A stretch of DNA of 5,741 bases from Candidatus Bathyarchaeota archaeon (GCA_018396615.1 JAGTQT010000089.1:1-5741); one strand, 5' to 3'; positions 1 to 5,536 are shown, counted from the stretch's first letter. Numbers and translations are program-made. The notes: generated by a model not told the origin, from the sequence alone.

Positions 1-136
1 AGACTATTTCTGCGGCTTCGTAGTCTCGCACTATTCTGTCGCTGCCACATTCTGGGCAGACTTGGATCTTCGCTGTCTCTGCATGTCGTGCTGGTGGTGC
101 TGGATCGTCGCTTGAACGTTCTTCGTTGTGACTCAA
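1..136 (-). CDS. tfb: Transcription initiation factor B (TFB), N-terminal fragment
   Basis: Archaeal TFIIB homologue, which bridges TBP on the TATA/BRE element and RNA polymerase. Only the first 45 codons are present; the gene runs off the left edge. After a short polar, Pro/Ala-containing leader, the translation shows VCPECGSDRIVRDYEAAEIV, the first half of the TFB zinc ribbon. C27 and C30 form the first CxxC knuckle; the second CxxC lies outside the window. The start is TTG at 134-136. No in-frame ATG or GTG occurs before the zinc ribbon, and the TTG shares bases with the Gar1 stop (TTGA), which suggests translational coupling. Gar1 directly upstream is a common archaeal arrangement. The family call is firm. 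The exact start, and which TFB paralogue this is, are inferred. Confidence 0.9.
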   Translation of the reverse strand, partial: MSHNEERSSDDPAPPARHAETAKIQVCPECGSDRIVRDYEAAEIV

Positions 137-381
137 TTTTTCTCCCTTCTTCTTTCAGAGGGGACTGTGTACAACGTTTTGTTGATCAGTTTCTCTGGCT
201 CTTTGATTGTGGGTTTTACAGAGACGTATGGTGCGGACACTGGTCCTATTATGTCGAAAACTTTGCCTACTGGTTTAAGGTTTTCGTCGACTACTGTTTC
301 GCTGATCTTTGGGAGTTTTTTGACTTTCAGTATAATGTTATGGCTTGGTGTGACATTGGTAACTAGACCTAACACCTGCAA
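133..381 (-). CDS. gar1: H/ACA ribonucleoprotein subunit Gar1
   Basis: Small RNA-associated protein of the H/ACA pseudouridylation complex (with Cbf5, Nop10 and L7Ae), which helps substrate loading and release on rRNA. The 82 residues cover the whole single beta-barrel domain. The core reads VGKVFDIIGPVSAPYVSVKP at residues 38-57, with the family's VG..FD..GPV..PY pattern, and is followed by a short basic tail (RRREKN). Archaeal Gar1 is often a little longer at the C terminus. The start is TTG at 379-381: an in-frame TGA lies just upstream, so only this TTG or a GTG two codons later is possible. A GAGGGG Shine-Dalgarno-like stretch lies 11 nt before the TTG. It is the first gene of a leftward operon with TFB, whose start overlaps its stop. 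Its H/ACA partner L7Ae is divergently transcribed about 190 bp away. Confidence 0.9.
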   Translation of the reverse strand: MQVLGLVTNVTPSHNIILKVKKLPKISETVVDENLKPVGKVFDIIGPVSAPYVSVKPTIKEPEKLINKTLYTVPSERRREKN

Positions 382-428
382 GCTCTTGAAGTCCCCTCAC
401 GAAAACCCACATGCTTCAATGAGACACG

Positions 429-437
429 TTATTTAAA
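429..437 (-). promoter_or_regulatory. TATA box for gar1-tfb
   Basis: On the minus strand the sequence reads GAGAAAGG then TTTAAATAA, a purine-rich BRE-like element followed by a good archaeal TATA box. The expected start of transcription, about 25 bp downstream, is near 405-408. That would leave a leader of about 25 nt containing the GAGGGG ribosome-binding site of gar1. It is inferred from position and sequence only. Confidence 0.6.
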
Positions 438-519
438 CCTTTCTCCGTCTGGCCATTCTGTAACACTTGTGGCTTGAAGTTCTGTGCAAAAGTCTTATTT
501 GGGTTTATTAGTCGAAACC

Positions 520-529
520 TTCATAAATA
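520..529 (+). promoter_or_regulatory. TATA box for the L7Ae-S28e-L24e operon
   Basis: TTCATAAATA preceded by CGAAACC (BRE-like). Transcription would start near 548-551, giving a leader of about 22 nt that carries the GGTGAG ribosome-binding site. A second, weaker box (TTTATTA, 504-510) could give a longer leader beginning near 532. The 190-bp spacer between gar1 and this operon holds both divergent promoters; I see no other gene in it. Confidence 0.55.
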
Positions 530-571
530 GGGACTGATGATAAAACTGTGCTTTGAAAAAGGGTGAGGCTT

Positions 572-952
572 ATGTCCAAACCGTTTTACGTCAAATTCGA
601 GGTTCCGAAGGAAATCGCAGATGCGGCCTATGAAGCCCTGCAGATAGCTTCCAAGACAGGAGCAGTTAGAAAAGGGACAAATGAAACCACCAAGGCAGTT
701 GAAAGGGGTCAGGCAAAACTTGTGATTATCGCTGAGGATGTTGATCCACCGGAAGTTGTTGCGCACTTGCCACTTTTATGCGATGAACGAAAGATCCCGT
801 ACATCTTTGTTCCAAGTAGGGAACAGATCGGCAAAGCTATAGGTATCGATGTCAAAGCAGCTGCAGCGTGCATTGCCAAGGAAGGAGACGCAGCGGGACT
901 AGTTAAGGAACTTAGTACAAGAATTGAGCAGGTTAAACGAGGAACTACTTGA
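572..952 (+). CDS. rpl7ae: Ribosomal protein L7Ae (eL8), kink-turn binding protein
   Basis: Archaeal L7Ae binds kink-turns in 23S rRNA and is also a core subunit of box C/D methylation RNPs, H/ACA pseudouridylation RNPs and archaeal RNase P. The 126-residue product is full length for the family. The RNA-binding signature GAVRKGTNETTKAVERG is at residues 30-46, with K34-G35-T36-N37-E38 contacting the sheared G-A pairs in known homologues. It is followed by the diagnostic IIAEDVDPPE (52-61) and LPLLCDERKIPYIFVPS (66-82). The ATG at 572 is preferred over an in-frame GTG at 563 because the strong GGTGAG ribosome-binding site (562-567) lies 4 nt before the ATG and overlaps that GTG. It is the first gene of the operon, and its TGA overlaps the next ATG by one base. 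Confidence 0.97.
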   Translation: MSKPFYVKFEVPKEIADAAYEALQIASKTGAVRKGTNETTKAVERGQAKLVIIAEDVDPPEVVAHLPLLCDERKIPYIFVPSREQIGKAIGIDVKAAAACIAKEGDAAGLVKELSTRIEQVKRGTT

Positions 953-1182
953 TGAGCAAGGAAGAGAAGACGCAGGCACAAGATATGCTTACGCCTGCGG
1001 AAGTTATTCAAGTGATTGCGAGGACAGGTGTGACAGGCGAAATTTCGCAGGTACGTGTACGCATTCTGGAGGGTAAGGATAAGGGGCGTATTATCACGCG
1101 TAATGTTAAAGGTCCGGTTCGTGTTCAGGATCTTCTTATGCTTAGAGAGACAGAGAGAGAAGCTAAGAAAATTACGCGGTAA
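952..1182 (+). CDS. rps28e: Small-subunit ribosomal protein S28e
   Basis: Archaeal/eukaryotic small-subunit protein located near the mRNA exit channel. The 76 residues contain PAEVIQVIARTGVTGEISQV (15-34), the OB-fold core with GRIITRNVKGPVRVQD (45-60), and the C-terminal family signature ETEREAKKI (66-74). The N-terminal leader before PAEV is a few residues longer and more charged than in many archaea. The start is ATG at 952-954, overlapping the L7Ae stop (TGATG). GAGGA at 938-942 gives a ribosome-binding site with 9-nt spacing. The TTG one codon earlier is less likely. L7Ae-S28e-L24e is a well-known archaeal gene order. Confidence 0.96.
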   Translation: MSKEEKTQAQDMLTPAEVIQVIARTGVTGEISQVRVRILEGKDKGRIITRNVKGPVRVQDLLMLRETEREAKKITR

Positions 1183-1203
1183 AAGGCAGAAGAGCGGGTT
1201 GAA

Positions 1204-1401
1204 ATGCCGAGACCAAGGAAATGCTCGTTTTGTGGCAGCGAATTTCCGTCTGGAACAGGAATGATGTACGTTAAGAATGATGGGTCGATTCTGTGGTTCT
1301 GTTCAAGTAAGTGTAGAAAGAGCTCGCTTAACTTTGGGAGAGATGCACGGAAGCTTAAGTGGACAACGTATTTTGGTAAGGAAGAGAAAGGAAAAGCATA
1401 G
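1204..1401 (+). CDS. rpl24e: Large-subunit ribosomal protein L24e (eL24), zinc-binding
   Basis: Small zinc-ribbon-type protein of the archaeal large ribosomal subunit. The 65-residue product begins MPRPRKCSFCGSEFPSGTG, with C7 and C10 as the first pair. WFCSSKC supplies C33 and C37, so all four zinc ligands (CxxC, CxxxC) are intact. The NFGRDARKLKWT segment (43-54) is the conserved C-terminal RNA-contacting part. Length is normal. It starts 21 nt after S28e. Upstream there is only a weak GGGTTGA ribosome-binding match, so translation may rely on coupling to S28e. It is the last gene of the operon here; ndk and infB, which often follow it in other archaea, are absent. Confidence 0.97.
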   Translation: MPRPRKCSFCGSEFPSGTGMMYVKNDGSILWFCSSKCRKSSLNFGRDARKLKWTTYFGKEEKGKA

Positions 1402-1405
1402 CTTC

Positions 1406-1429
1406 GAGAAGATTTTTCTTCTTTCTTCT
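1406..1429 (+). terminator. Terminator after the ribosomal operon
   Basis: Immediately after the L24e stop, AGAAGA (1407-1412) can pair with TCTTCT (1417-1422) around a four-T loop. The stretch continues as a pyrimidine-rich tract to 1429. Archaeal termination mainly needs T-runs, which are present; the hairpin is short and A-T rich, so its role is uncertain. Confidence 0.45.
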
Positions 1430-1454
1430 GTTGCAGGTTTTGAGCTTTATCCCC

Positions 1455-1465
1455 CTTATATAAAG
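1455..1465 (+). promoter_or_regulatory. TATA-like box in the spacer after rpl24e
   Basis: CTTATATAAAG is a near-palindromic, strong TATA match. Transcription would start near 1485-1490, which gives the 79-residue ORF a leader of about 90 nt. The 177-bp spacer 1402-1578 otherwise holds the L24e terminator and a second box nearer the next gene; I see no ORF of its own in it. Confidence 0.4.
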
Positions 1466-1539
1466 GCTGAGAAGTGCGTTTTTTAGCATGTTGTTTTGGT
1501 GTATCGGTTTTGGGAATATTTCGGGTAAGAAAGAACTGA

Positions 1540-1547
1540 TTTATTAA
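1540..1547 (+). promoter_or_regulatory. Proximal TATA-like box for the 79-aa gene
   Basis: TTTATTAA preceded by AAGAACTGA. Transcription would begin near 1567-1570, placing the GAGG ribosome-binding site (1568-1571) at the very 5' end of the message. The box is weaker in sequence than the one at 1455 but closer to the gene. Which of the two is used cannot be told from sequence. Confidence 0.35.
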
Positions 1548-1578
1548 GATACACGATATTTGCTTATGAGGCAACAGT

Positions 1579-1818
1579 ATGGGAATCATAAAAAACAAGA
1601 AAGCGAAGAAAATCGATCTTTTGGAAATGTCTGATGCGGAGAAACAGAAAGTGATAGCACGAATCAAGGAAGTTTTGCAGCAGAAAGTTGCAGAGACAAA
1701 GATGTGGCAATCGTTCTTTGATGCTGAGAACCTGACGATAAATGGAAACGCCATTCACTGCAACGAAAACGAGTTAAGAGGGCTCTCGTTCAAGGCAGAC
1801 TTGCTGAAAACCCTATAG
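1579..1818 (+). CDS. Unrecognised small charged protein (79 aa)
   Basis: I do not recognise the family. The ORF is supported by GAGG at 1568-1571, 7 nt before the ATG, by promoter-like boxes upstream, by a T-run after the stop, and by its fit between a ribosomal operon and a convergent gene. The product starts with a Lys-rich segment (residues 5-11: five Lys). A strongly amphipathic, probably helical stretch follows (12-46), where hydrophobic I/L/V residues alternate with K/E/Q. It ends in a short mixed region with a single Cys (H60-C61). No signal peptide or membrane segment is present. The position after L7Ae-S28e-L24e and the basic N terminus are compatible with a nucleic-acid- or ribosome-associated role, but that is speculation. 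A large open frame on the opposite strand here is judged a shadow. Confidence 0.7.
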   Translation: MGIIKNKKAKKIDLLEMSDAEKQKVIARIKEVLQQKVAETKMWQSFFDAENLTINGNAIHCNENELRGLSFKADLLKTL

Positions 1819-1826
1819 CACTTCAT

Positions 1827-1840
1827 GTCTACTTCTTTTT
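1827..1840 (+). terminator. T-rich terminator of the 79-aa gene
   Basis: The 37-bp gap between the convergent stops contains TCTACTTCTTTTT, ending in five T's. This suits archaeal T-run termination of plus-strand transcription. No matching T-run serves the minus-strand LigB-family gene here, so its transcript may run antisense into the 79-aa gene. Confidence 0.4.
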
Positions 1841-1855
1841 GCTGAGGCATCTGGA

Positions 1856-2680
1856 CTAAACTGGCATGTAAGCAGCGCAAAGCATGCCGTAGTATGTAGG
1901 AACTTCATAAGACAGCAAACTAGGCTTCATCTGAACTCGATTTAGAACTCCTTGAAGCATCGCGAGCTGCCATAGACTGTCGGGTTTCGCGTCGTCTATA
2001 AACTTTGAAGGTAACTTGAACAGTGGCTTTAAATCATTTTTCAAAATGGCTTTTCTAACCATGTCGTCAAACCTCTGTGAAGCTTCGCTAAAGCCGTATG
2101 GTCCTTTAGCGTTGTGTGCGTGTCCTTGATCTGCGCTGGCGACAAAGGCAATTCTCTTTTCAAGGTGATCAGCGGTTTCCGCTATTATTTCGCCGAATTT
2201 TATTAGTTTTTTCAGCGGGATTTCTCTTGATGGAGTCACGATAACGATCTGGGGTTTGTCAGTTTCTTTTTTACAGAAGAACCAAAGAGGTATCAGCGTT
2301 CCCCAGTCCATCGGCATACATGATGCTGAGCCTTCGCTTGTGCCATAGTTAGCACCCACAACGGGAAGCCTTGCCTTTTTGGCGTTGTCAACAAGGGCTT
2401 TCGCAAGCGGTCTATCGCATCTGCGTCTAAGCTTCACTTGACCGCTTTCTGATTCCAATACTCCTTCCGCAAACTCAGAGGTGACGACACCTATCGTTGT
2501 TTCCAAGCGCAAGTTATGCGGCGAGGCTACCACTATTGTCTCAGGTTCTTGTTTCTTCATTAGCTTGGCAAGCGTTTCCATGCCTCCGCGTGTTTCCGCA
2601 AATAACTCTATTTTGTCGCCTGCCAGCTCTGGAATAGTTTCAGCCCCATGCGGAACAATACAAGCAAAGATTACGCCCAT
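1856..2680 (-). CDS. LigB-family (class III extradiol dioxygenase / Memo-like) protein
   Basis: The 274-residue product belongs to the family of LigB, the catalytic subunit of protocatechuate 4,5-dioxygenase, which also includes Memo-like proteins. Class III extradiol enzymes bind non-haem Fe(II) through two His and one Glu and cleave catechol rings with O2. Residues visible here are H11 in FACIVPHG, H55 in VVASPH, ASADQGHAH (H187, H189; catalytic-base region), a DWG..IPL motif (125-132), and E259 in SYEVPTYYG near the C terminus. H11, H55 and E259 match the LigB metal ligands in order and spacing. The start is ATG at 2680, just before the first core strand, with AGGTGG upstream. An in-frame GTG at 2693-2695 would add five residues. 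No AMMECR1 or radical-SAM partner is adjacent. The substrate cannot be read from sequence, and oxygen-independent roles exist for relatives. Confidence 0.85.
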   Translation of the reverse strand: MGVIFACIVPHGAETIPELAGDKIELFAETRGGMETLAKLMKKQEPETIVVASPHNLRLETTIGVVTSEFAEGVLESESGQVKLRRRCDRPLAKALVDNAKKARLPVVGANYGTSEGSASCMPMDWGTLIPLWFFCKKETDKPQIVIVTPSREIPLKKLIKFGEIIAETADHLEKRIAFVASADQGHAHNAKGPYGFSEASQRFDDMVRKAILKNDLKPLFKLPSKFIDDAKPDSLWQLAMLQGVLNRVQMKPSLLSYEVPTYYGMLCAAYMPV

Positions 2681-2724
2681 TTCTTCATTTTCCACCTACT
2701 TATTCTGGAGCCAAGCAATCATTT

Positions 2725-2734
2725 CTATAATTAG
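2725..2734 (-). promoter_or_regulatory. Possible TATA box for the LigB-family gene
   Basis: On the minus strand CTAATTATAG lies about 30-50 bp upstream of the candidate starts. Transcription would begin near 2703, giving a short leader that includes AGGTGG. The match is moderate. The 142-bp spacer 2681-2822 also holds the divergent protease promoter; I see no gene in it. Confidence 0.35.
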
Positions 2735-2754
2735 AAGAGTGCTAGAAGAGACTT

Positions 2755-2763
2755 CCATAAAAT
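2755..2763 (+). promoter_or_regulatory. Possible TATA box for the protease gene
   Basis: CCATAAAAT, following a purine-rich GAAGAGACTT stretch that could serve as BRE. The expected transcription start is near 2784-2786, leaving a leader of about 37 nt that ends in the strong AAAGGAGA ribosome-binding site (2808-2815). Confidence 0.4.
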
Positions 2764-2822
2764 TCTTATGCAGTTTGACACAATTATCTTATGCTCAAAT
2801 ATGAGAGAAAGGAGAATTGAAA

Positions 2823-5477
2823 ATGTTCACTATACCAAACACGTATTATGGACGAGACAGAACAAAAGCGCTTCTGTTATCAGTAATCCTCATCGCATCA
2901 ACATTCACGGCACTTGCACCCATGTCCGTTTCAACAATCAACAACGCAATAGCAACCACGGCAGTTCAAAAGCTGACGACAAGCGTCGCTAAATCTCTAG
3001 CTGAGAATGCTGCAGAGATGAACGTAATCATTCAGACAACCAGCAACGCCGAAGTCAAAGCCCAAGTGGAAGCTTTGGGCGGAAGAATCACTCAAATATT
3101 CAAAAGCGTTGAAGCAATGGCAGTTTCCATTCCTTCAATGAACCTCTTGGAATTAGCTTCAAACAGACATGTAATCAAAGTATTTGAAGACAAGTTGCAG
3201 AAGATAACCTACAGTGGCGCCTTCACAGAAGAACTTAAACCAAACGTCCCACGCGACCCTCTGACGGAACTCCCAATGGCAGAAACTCCAACCTCAGAAA
3301 TTGAGGTTGAACCAATAGCGATTGAGGACCTGCAATTCGTGGAGCCAAGCATCTACACCAATGCATATCTCACCCACGCGGACGTAGCTTGGGTCGACAC
3401 AGGCTACGGCGCCGGATCCACAGTCGTGATAATTGACACCGGCGTCTGGTCTGCTTCCCCTTTGCTCAGCGGCAACGTGATTGGCGGCGTTGACATAAGC
3501 GTTGAAGCCGGAGACCCCACATATGGCGGCTACAACAACCCTCTAAACCACTACCACGGAACAGCATGCGCACACCTGCTTGCTGCACACGCGCTTCTGC
3601 GATTCAGACCCAACCATCCATGGGGAGAGGCAATATACCGATATGACCCTGAAGGATCATGGAAGGACGCTGCTGGATACGTCTATGTAACATGCATGGG
3701 CATCGCTCCCGCAGCATCCATATATGGCATTAAAGTCTTTCCACACACCGGTGCTGGCGCACCAACATCCACCATAATGCAAGCCATAGACATCGCTATC
3801 CAAATGAAGGTCAACGGAACCCTAGATGTTGATGTCATCAGCATGAGCCTAGGCGGCGGAGTCGGAGCAGACGGCGAAGACCCAGAAGACCTGCTCGTAG
3901 ACGCAGCCACAGCCGCAGGAATCACAGTTGTCGCCGCCGCAGGCAACGACGGACCAGCCCCACTTAGAGTTGGCTCTCCAGCAAGCGCCAAAACAGCAAT
4001 CTCCGTAGGCGCCGCAATGGATCCAATCCACGAACGCGTCTGGGGAGACATCTACTTCTACTACTATTACGGTGCTCCTCCAGGAAGTGGCTGGGGCGAA
4101 CTATACTGGTATCCACACGACGAGATGTCAATAGTGGACTTCAGCAGCCGAGGACCATCAGCAGACGGAAGAATCAAACCTGAAGTAGTCGCCACAGGCT
4201 CATGGTGCTTCCTAGGCGTTTTCGCCGACGGATACATCCGAATAGGCGGCGGAACCTCCTATTCATGCCCACAAGTGGCAGGCGAAGCCGCACTGCTCAA
4301 CGCATACGTGGAAATGAACAGCCTCAGCATAGGTCCACCAGAAATCAAACAGGCAATATACGACGGTGCCGAAGAAATCCCAGGCTTCACAGCAATGGAG
4401 CAGGGTGCAGGATACATTAACGTCTTGAACTCACTAAACGTCATCAAATCTGGAACCTACGAGACAATCCCAACAACGTGGCCCCACCACATCTGCGACC
4501 TATGGTTCCCGCCAATAAGCACAAGCTTCCTCTGCGGAGGAAAGCTGGTACTACATGACATAACACTGGAACCAGGAAAATACAAGTACATTAACTTCTG
4601 GACAGACAGCGAACTTGACTCCATAAAAATCACCCTCTCCGGAGTCCAGCTTGCCGACCCAAGCCAGCAGAACCCAGGCTTCGGAGACGCAGGCGTTCTC
4701 TACGTAAGCACTCCTGAACGAGGAGGAATCGACGAGTACCTATTCTACGGCGCCTACTTCACAGGAGACGGACAAGCATTGTACACCACGAACGTGCCAT
4801 TCCAGCCAGGCGTCGTTAGACTGGTGCTGGCAGGCGACTTCTCAAGCTACGAGTCAATATTCATCAGCGAGGTTAAGATAGAGGTCACCGAAGTCTTCGT
4901 ATCAAGCACAGACAAGACAGTATACCTGCTTAATATGGGCGTCGCCACTGAAGCTCAAGTCGAAGTGTACCCAGGAAAAATAGAAAGATTTACAGGCACG
5001 GTGAAGCAAGGCGAAACCGACACATACACTTTCAACATACCAGATGCTAACGGCTTCGCCTTCGTGATCCTCTCCTGGTGGCGCGACTGGGCGCACTGGG
5101 CAACAACCGACTTGGACTTAATCGTCATCTTGCCTGACGGCTCGCTGAACGTCGATGGCGCAACTGCTGCATCGCCAGAATCCATAATGATCGAAGGGCC
5201 AGGACTGTACACTATCTTTGTGGACGGCTACCAAGTCTACTTTGACAAGACTGAATGCTACACGTTGGAGATCGTGTACTTCGCAGACGTTACACCTCTG
5301 TGGTCATCACCTGTCTTTGAGGTCACATGCTTAACCAAAGTCAAATCACCCGTCTACGGTCTTGCTGTAGTCTGGCTACATGATATCGACTTTGACTCAT
5401 GGTACATCGCAGGCTTCCGGCAGCTGATGAAAACTGGATGCGGTAAAGGCGCTTCATCTCCGCACGGTTCAAAATAG
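2823..5477 (+). CDS. Secreted subtilisin-family (S8) serine protease with C-terminal PPC-like domain
   Basis: The predicted exported endopeptidase has 884 residues. N-terminal signal peptide: RDRTK, then hydrophobic 16-32; AIA (42-44) is a plausible cleavage site. I9-like propeptide/chaperone about 65-125. Peptidase S8 domain about 185-530, with D205 in VVIIDTGV, H245 in HYHGTAC, oxyanion N375 in AAAGNDGP, and nucleophile S479 in GGTSYSCPQVAG. FSSRGPSADGRIKPEVVATG (440-459) is the usual block before the serine. The His and Ser motifs are unusual: HGTHVAG becomes HGTACAH and GTSMASPHVAG becomes GTSYSCPQVAG, each bringing in a Cys. Tyr/Trp-rich insert at 407-433. The C-terminal region is beta-rich: about 550-705 unassigned, about 717-820 PPC-like (DTYTFNIPD, DLDLIVILPDG, LYTIFVDGY, YTLEIVYF), then a 64-residue tail without membrane anchor. 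ATG 2823 is chosen over TTG 2817 because GGAG (2811-2814) lies 8 nt before it. A monocistronic transcript is likely. Confidence 0.95.
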   Translation: MFTIPNTYYGRDRTKALLLSVILIASTFTALAPMSVSTINNAIATTAVQKLTTSVAKSLAENAAEMNVIIQTTSNAEVKAQVEALGGRITQIFKSVEAMAVSIPSMNLLELASNRHVIKVFEDKLQKITYSGAFTEELKPNVPRDPLTELPMAETPTSEIEVEPIAIEDLQFVEPSIYTNAYLTHADVAWVDTGYGAGSTVVIIDTGVWSASPLLSGNVIGGVDISVEAGDPTYGGYNNPLNHYHGTACAHLLAAHALLRFRPNHPWGEAIYRYDPEGSWKDAAGYVYVTCMGIAPAASIYGIKVFPHTGAGAPTSTIMQAIDIAIQMKVNGTLDVDVISMSLGGGVGADGEDPEDLLVDAATAAGITVVAAAGNDGPAPLRVGSPASAKTAISVGAAMDPIHERVWGDIYFYYYYGAPPGSGWGELYWYPHDEMSIVDFSSRGPSADGRIKPEVVATGSWCFLGVFADGYIRIGGGTSYSCPQVAGEAALLNAYVEMNSLSIGPPEIKQAIYDGAEEIPGFTAMEQGAGYINVLNSLNVIKSGTYETIPTTWPHHICDLWFPPISTSFLCGGKLVLHDITLEPGKYKYINFWTDSELDSIKITLSGVQLADPSQQNPGFGDAGVLYVSTPERGGIDEYLFYGAYFTGDGQALYTTNVPFQPGVVRLVLAGDFSSYESIFISEVKIEVTEVFVSSTDKTVYLLNMGVATEAQVEVYPGKIERFTGTVKQGETDTYTFNIPDANGFAFVILSWWRDWAHWATTDLDLIVILPDGSLNVDGATAASPESIMIEGPGLYTIFVDGYQVYFDKTECYTLEIVYFADVTPLWSSPVFEVTCLTKVKSPVYGLAVVWLHDIDFDSWYIAGFRQLMKTGCGKGASSPHGSK

Positions 5478-5496
5478 AAGCACAAGGAACTGTCTC

Positions 5497-5536
5497 TTTT
5501 TTCTCCCTCTTTTTTGGGTGTTCCACTCAAAAAGGG
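5497..5536. terminator. Convergent, apparently bidirectional terminator
   Basis: Two six-T runs (5497-5502 and 5510-5515) follow the protease stop. The second lies in an inverted repeat: 5508-5520 pairs with 5524-5536 around the loop 5521-5523, giving 13 bp including three G-U wobbles in the plus-strand RNA. Read on the minus strand, the other arm supplies five T's after CCC, about 25 bp beyond the tRNA 3' end. One structure could therefore stop transcription from both sides. Confidence 0.55.

Noticed and set aside
88..436. Two overlapping plus-strand frames over the gar1-tfb region
   Set aside because: Both are antisense shadows of Gar1 and TFB, whose motifs are clear on the minus strand.
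535..567. TGATGA upstream of L7Ae, considered as part of a kink-turn by which L7Ae represses its own mRNA
   Set aside because: Such autoregulation is known in archaea, but no matching GA-containing partner strand with flanking stems could be drawn here. The best TATA box would also start the transcript downstream of the TGATGA.
1499..1554. 7-bp inverted repeat GTGTATC/GATACAC as a riboswitch or regulator site
   Set aside because: The arms are short, 42 nt apart and cannot be extended, so chance is a sufficient explanation without conservation data.
1125..1754. 209-codon open frame on the minus strand
   Set aside because: It lies antisense to the end of S28e, all of L24e and most of the 79-aa gene, and its product looks like low-information Ser/Leu/Phe-rich antisense translation with no recognisable domain.
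2481..2804. 107-codon plus-strand frame opposite the LigB-family gene
   Set aside because: Antisense to the strongly conserved N-terminal half of the LigB-family protein; no ribosome-binding site and no recognisable content.
3683..4051. 122-codon minus-strand frame within the protease
   Set aside because: Antisense to the catalytic domain; arises from the C/A-rich codon use of the protease and shows no independent start signals.
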